From Geomonas silvestris (GTDB taxonomy: Bacteria; Desulfobacterota; Desulfuromonadia; Geobacterales; Geobacteraceae): DNA of 64,000 nt. The notes below the pieces were generated by a model that was not told the origin of the DNA, ran no database searches, and saw only the letters and a program-made list of their open reading frames with translations. Shown here piece after piece: positions 32,969 through 43,200 of the stretch. Within the stretch, counting starts at the first letter, position 1; each line of letters opens with the position of its first letter. A program made the position numbers and the translations under genes. The DNA lies in NCBI RefSeq assembly GCF_014193515.1, contig NZ_BLXX01000008.1, positions 158,934 through 222,933 of the forward strand, read 5' to 3'.

Positions 32969-34621
32969 TCAGGCCCCCTCCCCTGCGAGCTGCAGTTCGC
33001 GGATGGCCATCTCGCGCAGCTTGAATTTCTGGATCTTCCCCGAGGCGGTCATGGGATAGGACTCGACGAAGCGGACGTAGCGCGGGATCTTGTAGTTGGC
33101 GATCTTGCCGCGGCAGAACTCCCTCACCTCTTCCTCGTCCAGCTCCACCCCCTTCTTGAGCACGACGGCGGCCATGACCTGCTCGCCCCACTTGCGGTCG
33201 GGGACACCGTAGACCTGGACGTCCGAGATCTTCGGGTGGGTGTAGAGGAACTCCTCGATCTCGCGCGGGTAGATGTTCTCGCCGCCGCGGATGATCATGT
33301 TCTTGATGCGGCCGGTGATCTTGCAGTAGCCGTTCTCGTCCATGACCGCCAGGTCCCCGGTGTGGAGCCACCCCTCGGCGTCGATCGCCTTGGCGGTCTC
33401 GTCGGGCATCTTGTAGTACCCCTTCATCACCAGGTAGCCGCGGGTGCAGAGCTCCCCCTGCTTCCCCGGCGGGAGCGCGGCGCCGGTCTCGATGTCGACG
33501 ATCTTCAATTCCACGTTGGGGAGCACGCGCCCCACGGTGGCAACCTTCAACTCGATGGGGTCGTCGGTGCGGGTCTGGGTGATCACCGGGGAGGACTCGG
33601 TCTGCCCGTAGGCGATGGTGATCTCCGAGGCGTGCATGTCGCGGATCACCCGGCGCATCACCTCGATGGGGCAGTTGGAGCCGGCCATGATCCCGGTGCG
33701 CAGGGAGGAGAGGTCGAAGCGGGAGAACTCGGGGTGCTCCAGTTCGGCGATGAACATGGTGGGGACGCCGTGCACCGCGGTGCAGCGCTCCTGTTCGATG
33801 GCCGTGAGCACCTTCAGGGGATCGAAGACCTCCACCGGGACCATGGTGGAGCCGTGGGTCACGCAGGCCATCACCCCCAGGACGCAGCCGAAACAGTGAA
33901 AAAACGGCACCGGGATGCAGAGCCGGTCCTTTTCGGTAAAGCGCATGCACTCGCCGATGTTGAAGCCGTTGTTCACCACGTTGAAGTGGGTCAGCATGAC
34001 CCCCTTGGGGAACCCGGTGGTGCCGGAGGTGTACTGCATGTTGATCACGTCGTGCTTGTCGAGGCTCGCCTCCACCTCGGCCAGCGCCGCGTCCGGCACC
34101 GTCTTCCCCAGCTGGACCAGCTTTTCGAAGCCGAGCATCCCGGGGCGTTCCCCCTCCCCCAGGAAGACCACGTTCTTAAGGAAGGGGAGCTTCGCGCTCT
34201 TCAGGGCGCCGGGGGTGCTCGCGGCAAGCTCCGGCACCACCTCGTTCAGGGTTGCGACGTAGTCGGTGTCCTTGAAGGACTGCACCAGGAAAAGGGTGTT
34301 GGAGTCGGACTGCTTGAGGATGTACTCGAGCTCCGCCGACTTGTAGTTGGTGTTAACGGTAACGAGCACCGCACCGATCTTTGCGGTGGCGAACTGCAGC
34401 ACCACCCACTCCGGTACGTTGTAGGCCCAGATCGAAAGGTGGTCCCCCTTCTTGATGCCCAGGGCCAGGAGTCCCTTGGCCACCTCGCGGCAGCGCTCGT
34501 TGAACTCCCGGTAACTGTAACGGAGCCCGCGCTCGACATAGACCAGCGCCTCGTGATCCGGAAAGCGCGCGGCGACGTCGTCGAGCAGAGCACCGACAGT
34601 AAAATCAAGTTGTTGCGACAT
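32969..34621 (-). CDS. AMP-forming acyl-CoA synthetase
   Basis: The ATG at 34621 follows AAGGAGG at a good distance; a GTG six bases earlier touches the ribosome-binding site. The 550-residue enzyme has P-loop-like YTSGTTGFPKGVMLTH, the YGQTESSP motif, GDLAVMDENGY and the hinge GRIKNMIIRGGENIYPREIE. The C-terminal Lys is in TASGKIQKFKLRE. It activates a carboxylic acid as acyl-AMP and then forms the CoA thioester. Similarity is to medium/long-chain fatty-acyl-CoA synthetases; the natural substrate is not readable. Confidence 0.92.
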   Translation of the reverse strand: MSQQLDFTVGALLDDVAARFPDHEALVYVERGLRYSYREFNERCREVAKGLLALGIKKGDHLSIWAYNVPEWVVLQFATAKIGAVLVTVNTNYKSAELEYILKQSDSNTLFLVQSFKDTDYVATLNEVVPELAASTPGALKSAKLPFLKNVVFLGEGERPGMLGFEKLVQLGKTVPDAALAEVEASLDKHDVINMQYTSGTTGFPKGVMLTHFNVVNNGFNIGECMRFTEKDRLCIPVPFFHCFGCVLGVMACVTHGSTMVPVEVFDPLKVLTAIEQERCTAVHGVPTMFIAELEHPEFSRFDLSSLRTGIMAGSNCPIEVMRRVIRDMHASEITIAYGQTESSPVITQTRTDDPIELKVATVGRVLPNVELKIVDIETGAALPPGKQGELCTRGYLVMKGYYKMPDETAKAIDAEGWLHTGDLAVMDENGYCKITGRIKNMIIRGGENIYPREIEEFLYTHPKISDVQVYGVPDRKWGEQVMAAVVLKKGVELDEEEVREFCRGKIANYKIPRYVRFVESYPMTASGKIQKFKLREMAIRELQLAGEGA

Positions 34622-35282
34622 GGGCACCCTCCTTGTTTCAATTCATCAAACTTTTCATCGACGGTATTTAACTTGTTGATAATAAAGGAGTTTACCACTT
34701 ACCATAGCCCCCCGGGCATGTCAAGAATTAAGGGAGGCGCCCCCAGGCGACGCGGGAGCCAAAACCTTTGAGAAACAGGAAGCTTGTCTTCTTCACTAAG
34801 GTCCTTTATAAAGCGGGTCAGGGAAAAGAACCGCAGCGCGGCGGCAGCGGGAAGAGGTTACCAGGGCCCAGGCAATCAGGCTCCAACCCCCTTCCTCCAT
34901 TTAAATAAGAAACCGTTTGTTGCCGATACCGCTTATGAAAGGGAACCCGCTCCCAGGAAAACGTAAACAGGATCCGGCCAGAAAAAGCTTGACAGATTTT
35001 CCGGCGAAGAATCGGCACCTTTCAATAACTAGCTGTTTTAGCAGTCTTTTTTACTCTTTACCGGGTCAATTTCAGCTGACTAAAATTTAGGCAATCTGCT
35101 AATCTGCCCAATCTGAAAGCGCTTTTGAAAAGGATTAACATCTTTTCCACAACGCTTTCCACAGCGCGTGTGGATCGGAGGGAATCCGGGCCTATAACGC
35201 AGTATTTCAAGGTAGTTACTAGCATTTACGTAGCAGACGGCAAGAACCGGGAGCGATTCCCGGTCCAAGGGGGGAGCAGCCG
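34622..35282. other. Long non-coding stretch with DnaA-box-like cluster
   Basis: I see no convincing gene in these 660 bases. TTTTCCACA (35143), CTTTCCACA (35155) and the reverse TGTGGAT (35169) cluster in 33 bp; each is one or two bases from the DnaA box TTATCCACA. The region is AT-richer than its surroundings and contains TTGACA at 34990 as a possible promoter element. It ends at the PhoB-type regulator gene. Confidence 0.35.
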
Positions 35283-35963
35283 GTGCAGACCGTACTGATC
35301 ATCGAAGACGAGAAGGACTTGGCGGAGCTGGTCTCGTTCCATCTGGAACAGGAGGGGTTTCGCAGCATCATCGCCTCGGACGGCAGCACCGGCCTGAGCG
35401 AGGCCAAGCGCCTGCACCCCGACCTGGTGCTGCTCGACCTCATGCTGCCGGGGATGATGGGGACCGAGATCTGCCGGATCCTGAAGGGGACCGAGCAGAC
35501 CGCGGGAATCCCGGTCATCATGCTGACCGCCAAGGGGGAGGAGATCGACCGGGTCGTCGGGTTCGAGATGGGGGCCGACGACTACGTGGTGAAGCCCTTT
35601 TCGACCCGCGAGCTGATGCTGAGGGTGCGCGCGGTACTGCGCCGCAAGGGGGACCTGAGCCCGGCCAGCACGGTGATCACCCTGGGAGAGCTGGTGATCG
35701 ACACCCAGCGGCACCTGGTCACCGTGGCCGGCGCGGAGGTCGTGCTCACCTCCACCGAGTACAAGCTCCTCATGAACCTGGCCGAGCGGGTGGGCCGGGT
35801 GCAGAGCCGCGAGATCCTGCTGCAAAACGTCTGGGGCTACAACTACTTCGGCGACACCCGCACCGTGGACACCCACCTGACCAGGCTGCGCACCAAGCTT
35901 GGCCCCGCTGGGGAACTGATCAGGACCGTGCGCGGCTTCGGCTACAAGCTGGAGCTGTCATGA
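35283..35963 (+). CDS. OmpR/PhoB-type response regulator
   Basis: The start is GTG, seven bases after GGGGGGAG. The 226-residue protein has a receiver (IEDEKDL, LVLLDLMLPG with phospho-Asp, MLTAKGEEIDR, VVKPF) and a winged-helix DNA-binding domain (LTSTEYKLLMNLAERVG, ILLQNVWGY, VDTHLTRLRTKLG, VRGFGYKL). It overlaps the kinase gene by four bases. The receiver is close to PhoB, and the partner kinase has PhoR layout, but no pst or phoU gene is visible, so the phosphate role is tentative. Confidence 0.92.
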   Translation: MQTVLIIEDEKDLAELVSFHLEQEGFRSIIASDGSTGLSEAKRLHPDLVLLDLMLPGMMGTEICRILKGTEQTAGIPVIMLTAKGEEIDRVVGFEMGADDYVVKPFSTRELMLRVRAVLRRKGDLSPASTVITLGELVIDTQRHLVTVAGAEVVLTSTEYKLLMNLAERVGRVQSREILLQNVWGYNYFGDTRTVDTHLTRLRTKLGPAGELIRTVRGFGYKLELS

Positions 35964-37723
35964 GGGGGACCTTCCGGCTCAAGCTGATGGCGTCCTACCT
36001 CCTCTTGGTGCTGCTTTTGGGCGCCGGGCTCTACGCCTACCTCTCCATCACCCTGGAAAGCTCGCTCATCTCCGGGATCAGGGACCACCTGAAGGACCAG
36101 GCCCAGGTGGCCGCTCTCATGGCCGCCAAGGAGATTAAGGACCCGCGGCGCGACGCGCCCCAGCTCACCCAGGCGGTGGCCCAGGTGGTCCGGGCGCGGG
36201 TCACGGTGATCGGCCGCGACGGCCAGGTGCTGGGGGACTCCCAGGTGAAGCCTGCCGACCTCCCGCTTCTGGAGAACCATGCCGGCCGCCCGGAGGTGCG
36301 CGAGGCGCTTGCCGCGGGGTCGGGCAGCGCCGTCCGCTACTCGGCCACCCTGCACACCGACATGCTCTACCTGGCGGTCCCCTTCGCCGACCACGGGGTG
36401 CTCCGCCTGGCGCTGCCGCTCTCGGAAGTGGAGAAGACCCGGCACGGCCTGAAACAGAGCCTCACGGTCGCCTTCGCGGTGGGGGTCATCCTTTCGCTGC
36501 TCCTCAGCTACCTCCTTTCGCACCTTACCTCGCGCACCCTGCGCGGCCTCGCGGCGACCGCCGGACGGATCGGGCGCGGCGAGCCCGGGGTGCGTTTTCC
36601 GGTGCAGAGTGCGGACGAACTGGGAGAGCTGGCCCAGGTCATGAACGAGATGGCCCGGCGCATCGAGACCCAGATGGAGCGGATCTCCTCCGAGAAAAAC
36701 CGCCTGGACGCCATCCTCTCCGGTATGGGCGAAGGGGTCATGGTGACCGACACCGAGGCGGTGATCACCCTGGTGAACCCAGCCTTCGGCGCCCTGTTCG
36801 GCTCCGACGCCTCGGTTAAGGGGCGCAAGCTCATCGAGATCAGCCGGCACCCCGACCTGTACGCGGCCTGCCGCGAGGTCCTCTCCGACCGCCAGGAGCG
36901 GCACCAGGAGATCACGCTCCCCGGCGGCAGGAGCACCCGGGTGCACTGGGTCCCCCTCGTCAACTCAGGCGAGCTCAAGGGGGTGGTGGCGGTGTTCCAC
37001 GACATAAGCGCCCTAAAGCGCGTGGAGAAGATCCGGCGCGACTTCGTGGCCAACGTCTCCCACGAGCTGCGCACCCCGGTCACCGTCATCAAGGGGTACG
37101 CGGAAACCCTGTTAAGCGGCGCCCTGGCGAGCGACACCGAGCGCGGCCGGCACTTTCTGACCATCATCGACAACCATGCCAGCAGGCTTTCCGGCCTGAT
37201 CGCCGACCTCTTGGCGCTCTCGGAACTGGAGAGCGGCGACAACCTCCTGAAGCTTGAGAGCGTGCGCCTGGAGAGTTCCGTGCGGCAGTCGCTGCAGCTT
37301 CTCGAACTCAAGGCGGAGGAGAAGGCGCTGGTGATGCGCTGCGAGGGGATGGACCGGGTGGGGCCGGTCTTTGCCGACCGCAAGCGCCTGGACCAGGTGC
37401 TCATGAACCTTTTGGACAACGCCATCAAGTACAGCAAGATCGGCGGCACGGTCACCGTCTCCGCGCGCCCGGCGGGGGACCTGGTGCGGGTCGAGGTGCG
37501 CGACACCGGCATCGGGATCCCGGAAAAGGACCTGCCGCGCCTTTTCGAGCGCTTCTACCGGGTCGACGAGGCCAGAAGCCGCGAGCGCGGCGGCACGGGC
37601 CTCGGTCTCTCCATCGTGAAACACATCGTGCAGGCGCACGGCGGCAGCGTCGAGGTCAGCAGCACCCTGGGCGAAGGGGCGGCGTTCTCCTTCACCCTCC
37701 CCAAGGGGGACCGGCTCGGCTAA
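35960..37723 (+). CDS. PhoR-type sensor histidine kinase
   Basis: This 587-residue membrane kinase has TM1 at about 10-30, a periplasmic sensor segment to about 155 and TM2 at about 157-180 (VAFAVGVILSLLLSYLLS). HAMP (about 185-235), a PAS domain (ILSGMGEGVMVTDTEAVITL) and HisKA with VANVSHELRTPVTVIKGYAE follow. The ATPase domain has NLLDNAIKYSK, VRDTGIGIPEKDLP and GTGLGLSIVKHI. It should phosphorylate the regulator encoded immediately upstream. A GC-rich hairpin (37735-37760) without a T tract follows the stop codon. Confidence 0.92.
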   Translation: MRGTFRLKLMASYLLLVLLLGAGLYAYLSITLESSLISGIRDHLKDQAQVAALMAAKEIKDPRRDAPQLTQAVAQVVRARVTVIGRDGQVLGDSQVKPADLPLLENHAGRPEVREALAAGSGSAVRYSATLHTDMLYLAVPFADHGVLRLALPLSEVEKTRHGLKQSLTVAFAVGVILSLLLSYLLSHLTSRTLRGLAATAGRIGRGEPGVRFPVQSADELGELAQVMNEMARRIETQMERISSEKNRLDAILSGMGEGVMVTDTEAVITLVNPAFGALFGSDASVKGRKLIEISRHPDLYAACREVLSDRQERHQEITLPGGRSTRVHWVPLVNSGELKGVVAVFHDISALKRVEKIRRDFVANVSHELRTPVTVIKGYAETLLSGALASDTERGRHFLTIIDNHASRLSGLIADLLALSELESGDNLLKLESVRLESSVRQSLQLLELKAEEKALVMRCEGMDRVGPVFADRKRLDQVLMNLLDNAIKYSKIGGTVTVSARPAGDLVRVEVRDTGIGIPEKDLPRLFERFYRVDEARSRERGGTGLGLSIVKHIVQAHGGSVEVSSTLGEGAAFSFTLPKGDRLG

Positions 37724-37734
37724 CCAAACGGGCG

Positions 37735-37760
37735 CCCCGGCAGGCACCGGCCTGCCGGGG
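37735..37760 (+). terminator. Possible terminator hairpin after the PhoR-type kinase gene
   Basis: CCCCGGCAGG and CCTGCCGGGG pair perfectly over a 6-base loop. The T tract is missing, so factor-independent termination is uncertain. A second short hairpin (TGCCGCAC/GTGCGGCA, 37794-37815) follows; the remainder up to 38012 shows no gene. Confidence 0.45.
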
Positions 37761-38012
37761 AAGTCCCCCCCCTCCCCTGATCCCACCTTTGTTGCCGCAC
37801 TACCTGGTGCGGCAGGAATTCTCTTTCTCGCATCAGCCGGATATCTCCCCACTGTCAGCAGACAAACCCTGCCAACGTTCAGCGGCCTCCCCCCCTTCAC
37901 TTCTTTGCCACCTCGGCCAGCTGTACTCCTCCGACGGCTCCCCCTCAAAGAGGTGCCGAATCGATTGCTCTGGATCAACCATTGAGGGAAAAGTAAGAAA
38001 ATCTTTCAATGA

Positions 38013-38047
38013 TTGACAGCCAATCCGCAATGAGTATACTAGTATAC
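38013..38047 (+). promoter_or_regulatory. Consensus promoter with palindromic operator, porin-cytochrome block
   Basis: TTGACA (38013-38018), a 16-bp spacer and TATACT (38035-38040) make a near-consensus sigma70 promoter. The -10 box lies inside the perfect 14-bp palindrome GTATACTAGTATAC (38034-38047), which covers the likely transcription start. The implied 5' leader is about 230 bases before the porin start codon. Confidence 0.65.
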
Positions 38048-38277
38048 GATCTTTCAGGTCCCATTGTAACAGTGCGTTTTATCGTCCTGTTTCATCATAA
38101 GCCCCGTCACTCAGTAAAGACGATTCGTTATAAATAGCAGCAATCCAAAGACAGTTTTCCCCAAAGCGAAGCAATAGATTGATACGCTCAAATATTTCCT
38201 GATCCTGAGAACGGGATCTTATCTAGAGTGCTGGACTGCTTTCCGTCTGTCTTACTTTCCACAATAGGAGCGTATGT

Positions 38278-39618
38278 ATGAAAAGGACCCTGTGTCGCGT
38301 CTTTTCAGCCGTCTCACTCCTTGGTCTGCCCGCCCTGGCCGGTGCGGCGGAGACCTCGGTAGATTCCACCACGATCCTGAGGATCGAGCAGCGCGACAAC
38401 GGCTCGCAGAAGGACACCTTCCTCCCGGCCACCGAGTTCTTGAGCCTGGACGCCACACGGCTCGCAGACGGCAACCTCTCCTTCCATTTCTACGGCTGGG
38501 GGCGGGTCGACCTGATCGACAAGAGCTTCAACGACGACCGGGCCGCCGGGAGCCTCACCTACGGCTACCTCAAGTACCGCTTCAAGCAGGCCAATGCGGA
38601 CATCCGCCTGGGGCGCCAGTTCATCCACGACGGGATCAACAACGAGCAGGTCGACGGCGTGAGCGCGCACAGCGACCTCCCCTACGGCTTCGGCATCTCC
38701 GCCTTCGGCGGCGCCAACGTGCACACCGCCCGGATCTTCGGGGAGAACAGCGACGGCAAAGGTGACGGGATCGCCGGGGGCCGGATCAACTACCGGTTGG
38801 GCGGCATGCTGGAACTGGGCGCCTCCGGGGTCTACGAGAGCAAGGCCCCGACGCTGCAGCAGCACACCAGCGGCAACCACCGGCTCATCGGGGGGGACGT
38901 CTGGTTCAGCCCGCACAAGGTGCTCGAGGTCATGGGGCACACCACCTACAACACCGAGACGAGCCATGTGGCCGAGCACAGCTACCTCATCAACATAAAG
39001 CCGGTACAGCACCTGGTGCTGACCGGCGAGTTCAACGAGCAAAACGACCGCAGCTACCAGTACTCCTGGGCGATGTTCTCCGGCACCGCGCTGCACGCGA
39101 CCCCCAACGGGCCGCTCGTGGACGCCGGCGACACCTCGCGCAACTACGGCGGGCGCGCCTCTTACCAGATCGCCAAACTGGTCGAGATCTCCGGCGACTA
39201 CAAGCACTACAAGCGCGTCGCGGGCAACGCCAACCGCTACGGCGGCGATCTCAAGATGGGCTTTTTCGACAACATGCTGCGGGCCGGCGGGAGCTACCAC
39301 TACCTCGACGCCGGTCCCGGCTTCGCCATTACCCCTAACCCGTCCGGCTCCTACCACGAGATGCGCGCCTGGGGGATGTTCGACTCGAAGAGCTTCACCG
39401 GGGCGGTTGACTTCATCGACTACCTCTTCAAGGAGCGCGTTTTCAACGAGAAGCAGGCCTGGGAAGTGCTGGGTTCCCTGGGCTACCACCTCACCCCGCA
39501 GCTCTTCCTCTCCGGCGACGTAAGCTACGGGCGCAACCCGGACTTCAGCGAAGAGACGCGCGGGCTGGTCCGCCTCACCTACAACACGACATTCTCCACC
39601 GCAGGAGGGAAAAAATGA
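38278..39618 (+). CDS. Outer-membrane beta-barrel (porin-like) protein of an electron-conduit cluster
   Basis: This 446-residue protein has a signal peptide (1-23, ending LAGAAE). Alternating hydrophobic strands with Tyr/Gly-rich turns fill the rest, for example FHFYGWGRVDLIDKSF, YLKYRFKQANADIRLGRQF and VRLTYNTTF at the C-terminus. No heme motif is present. In Geobacter, similar barrels combine with periplasmic and surface multiheme cytochromes to carry electrons through the outer membrane. The next gene, a five-heme lipoprotein, overlaps its stop codon, which supports that role. Transport of a solute is an alternative. Confidence 0.75.
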   Translation: MKRTLCRVFSAVSLLGLPALAGAAETSVDSTTILRIEQRDNGSQKDTFLPATEFLSLDATRLADGNLSFHFYGWGRVDLIDKSFNDDRAAGSLTYGYLKYRFKQANADIRLGRQFIHDGINNEQVDGVSAHSDLPYGFGISAFGGANVHTARIFGENSDGKGDGIAGGRINYRLGGMLELGASGVYESKAPTLQQHTSGNHRLIGGDVWFSPHKVLEVMGHTTYNTETSHVAEHSYLINIKPVQHLVLTGEFNEQNDRSYQYSWAMFSGTALHATPNGPLVDAGDTSRNYGGRASYQIAKLVEISGDYKHYKRVAGNANRYGGDLKMGFFDNMLRAGGSYHYLDAGPGFAITPNPSGSYHEMRAWGMFDSKSFTGAVDFIDYLFKERVFNEKQAWEVLGSLGYHLTPQLFLSGDVSYGRNPDFSEETRGLVRLTYNTTFSTAGGKK

Positions 39619-40091
39619 CCACGATGAAAGCTCTCTGCGCCGCCCTCGCCCTGGCCGCGGGCGCACTCACCATCGCCGCCTGCGCCCAGATGAAGGCCCT
39701 CCCCTCCCTCCCCGAGTCGCACCCCGAGGCGCTCGCCGTGGGGCAGCAGGTGGACTGCTCGGAATGCCACGAGGACCAGCAGAAGGGGACCCTCAAGAAC
39801 ATCAACGCCTTCAGCCACAGCCGGGCCTTCGTGAAGAACCACCGCTTCTATGCCGCAACCGACGCAAGGCTCTGCGAGACCTGCCACAAGGTCTCCTTCT
39901 GCGCGGACTGCCACACGAACCAGGTCGAGATGAAACCTTCGGTTAAGTGGGGCAACCGCCCGGACCGCGAGATGCCGCACCGCGGCGATTACCTCACCAT
40001 GCACAAGATCGAGGGGAAGGTGGATCCGGCCAGCTGCTACCGCTGCCACGGCAGGGGTAACAACGAGCGCTGCGTCGCCTGCCACAAGTAG
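39615..40091 (+). CDS. Five-heme c-type cytochrome lipoprotein
   Basis: This 158-residue protein has a lipobox ending TIAAC (Cys about 23). Five CxxCH motifs follow: CSECH, CETCH, CADCH, CYRCH and CVACH. There are additional His residues for distal ligation, including SHSRAF and MPHRGDYLTMH. The gene overlaps the barrel gene by four bases, with GGAGGG inside the barrel's last codons. It is a plausible periplasmic-face or outer-membrane partner that passes electrons to the barrel and large cytochrome. Confidence 0.92.
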   Translation: MTTMKALCAALALAAGALTIAACAQMKALPSLPESHPEALAVGQQVDCSECHEDQQKGTLKNINAFSHSRAFVKNHRFYAATDARLCETCHKVSFCADCHTNQVEMKPSVKWGNRPDREMPHRGDYLTMHKIEGKVDPASCYRCHGRGNNERCVACHK

Positions 40092-40225
40092 TTTCCGGCC
40101 AGCCCGGCGCGGGGAGCCGTACCCGCGCCGCCCCTTGCCGGACCCGGCCGCTCCCGGGTCCGAGTGTGGGATGGTCATCACGCGCATACGAATTACCTGA
40201 TGAGACGCAGAGGGGGTGCTCCGCA

Positions 40226-43200
40226 ATGAAAGTACTGGTAAAGGCGATTTTAGTTTCTCTCGCAGTCCTGGTGGTCTGTGCCTGTTCCAAGGCCAACGAC
40301 CGGGCATCAACCATCGACCCGCGCACTGGCAAGCACGCCGCCGGCTGGGTGGTCGCCAATACCGGCGGTAGCCATCCGGCTGCCTTTCTCAGCGTCCCCA
40401 GCGCCTGCTACGGGTGCCACGGCAAGGACCTCAAGGGGGGGATCAGCAACGTAAGCTGCTTCAGCGCCTCCCGTAACGGCATCTCCTGCCACCCCGGCGG
40501 CCCCTCGGGGCACCCGGCCGGCTGGGCTGCCCCGGACGCGCACGGCGCCGCGGCCAAGGCGCTCTTGAGCGGGATGAACGGGCTCGCCCACTGCCAGGTC
40601 TGCCACGGTGCGGACTTCGCCGGCGGCACCGCCAACAAGTCCTGCCTCAACACCGCCGGCTGCCACGGCGCCGGGATCTTCGCCGCACACCCGGCGAAAC
40701 CGTGGCTCGACATCGGGCACAACGGCGCCCGCACCCACGCCTCGACCGACCCCAGTAACGCCGCGGCCTGCGCAGTCTGCCACACGGGCGGCGCCAACTC
40801 GCGCCGCACCCCGGCCCCGCCGGCCCCGGCCGGTACCGCACCGGGGTGCTTCAACAACACCCTGTGCCACGGCGTCGAGGGTCACGCGATCGGCTGGAGC
40901 AGCTACTCCTCGCACGGCAGGGCGGCCAAGGCGGCAGCGGGCGGCATCGTGATCCACGGGGTGACCTCCCCGATCAGCTCCTTCGGCGAGTGCACCCAGT
41001 GCCACGGGGCTGCCTACGACGGCGGGAGCGCGCAGCAAAGCTGCGTCAACACCTGCCACGGCGTGGCGGCGCCCCACCCGGCGCGCCCCTGGCGCTCGGC
41101 GACCGGCGGTCCCACCCATGTCGACACCAACACCGACAACGCCGCCCAGTGCGCGCTCTGCCACACCGGCGGCGCGAACTCCACCAGGGTGCCGGTCCCG
41201 GGAGACCCGGTCGGGCTCACCGGCTGCTTCAACAACACCCTGTGCCACGGCACGGTCGGCCACCCGGCAGGCTGGGGGGTCCCCGCGCAGCACGGCACCG
41301 CGGCCAAGGGTGCCCCGACCACCTCCACGGGCTTCGCGTCCTGCCAGCCCTGCCACGGCAGCACCTTCCAGAACGGGACGGCCCCCTCGTGCCTGAACAG
41401 CCTGACCTGCCACGGCCTCACCGTCTCGGCGCCGCACCCGGCGAAACCGTGGACCGGCACCACCTCGACCGGGACCACCCACACCACGACCGATCCCGGC
41501 AACGCCGCGATCTGCGCCGCCTGCCACACGGCGGGGGCCAACTCGAGCATCGTCCCCCCGAACCCGGCCAGCGGGCCGGCCGGCTGCTACAACAACACCA
41601 TGTGCCACTTCCACCAGATCCCCTTCCTGGCAGCCCCGGGCCCCGGGATCGGGGTGCACGGCGCGCTCGCCAAGCAGGACCTGAGGGTCTGCCAGGGGTG
41701 CCACGGCGTTCCCGGCAGCACCTCCTTCGACGGACGCGTGCTCTCAAGCGGTGTGACCACCATCGCCTGCTCGAGCTGCCACACCGCGGCGAAGGCCCAC
41801 GCCACCGACTGGCAGGGATCGGGCACCTATTCGCACCGCACCGCGCAGAACATCGCCAACGCCTGCATCATCTGCCACGACGTGACCCAGGGACGCACGG
41901 CACCGCTGCCCGCCTCCCCCAGCTGCTTCAGCGCAAGCTTCACCAACGCCCTGGGGCAGGCCCGCACCTGCCACTCCGGCGGCCCGGGGGTCGCGCCGCA
42001 CCCGGTCCCCTACAACAACCACAACGCGACGGCGCGCTCCAACTTCCCCTACTGCCTGGGGTGCCACCAGGTTGCGGCCGACGTCACCACCCAGGGGGGC
42101 AAGGTGATCCCGCGCTGCCTCACCTGTCACTTAAGCGACCCCACGGTCACCTCGACCGGATGCACCTCCTGCCACGCCAACCCGCCGGCAGGGGCTAGCT
42201 ACCCGAACACAGCCGGCACCCACGCCACCCACGTGGCGGCGAGCCGGGTCTCCAGCATGACGCTTAGCTGCGCCGACTGCCACAGCGGCCTCGGCCTTGG
42301 GACCGTGGACCACCTGAACCGGGCGCGCGCCCGGGCGGCAGCCGTGCTCGCGAACCCCGTGGTCTTCAGCGCGACCCCGATCATGCAGGCCGGCACCGGC
42401 GGCACCCCGAGCTTCGCGGGCGGGGCGACCGGCCAGTGCAGCAACACCTACTGCCACGGCGGCCGGATGTCCGGCGGCGACACGACCGGCACCAACCGGG
42501 CACCCGCCTGGGGGAGCACCCTCTTGCCGGGGACCCTCTCCAGTGCGGCCTGCGGCCTGTGCCACGGCTTCCCGCCGAGCGCCGCCTCCGGCCACCCGAC
42601 CGGCATCACCATCCCGGCCGGCTTCCCGACCACGGCCTCGCTCGGCACCACCTGCAGCTGCCACCCGAACATCAACCAGGCGGGTAACAGCTACGCGAAC
42701 ATCTTCGTCGACAAGTCGCTGCACATAAACGGCGTCCTCGACGTGAGCGCCTCGGCACCCCACGCCGTCCCGAACTACAACCACCAGGCCGCCGGCACCG
42801 GCGCCGCCTGCATCGCCTGCCACGCCATCGGGAGCGCCACGAGCGTCTACCCTGCCGCCGTGGCGGGGGCCGCCCCGGATTGCCGCGGCTGCCACAAGAA
42901 GGCCGCCCCCGGCTCGGCAACCGGCTTCGGAGCCTGCGGCAGCTGCCACGGCTCGCTCACCGCGACCAACGCCACCACCCAGGGGCGCCCGGTCGGCACC
43001 ACGTTCCCGGACCGCGTCGGCTACCACAGCGGCCAGTCCGACAGCGCCCACGGCACCGCGGCCTGCAGCGTCTGCCACAACTTGAGCGTGAGCGGCACCG
43101 GCGCCACCGTGAACCACGGACCGGGCAACCGCAACGCGAACCCCGACGTGGTAGGTCCCTTCGTCAACGGCATCACCACGGCGAGCCCCCCGGGCAAGGG

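Noticed and set aside
38048..38277. Second GEMM riboswitch in the long leader of the porin-like gene
   Set aside because: The leader lacks the AAACC, GGGACG-AAAGCC and GGGU-CCG elements in the required order.
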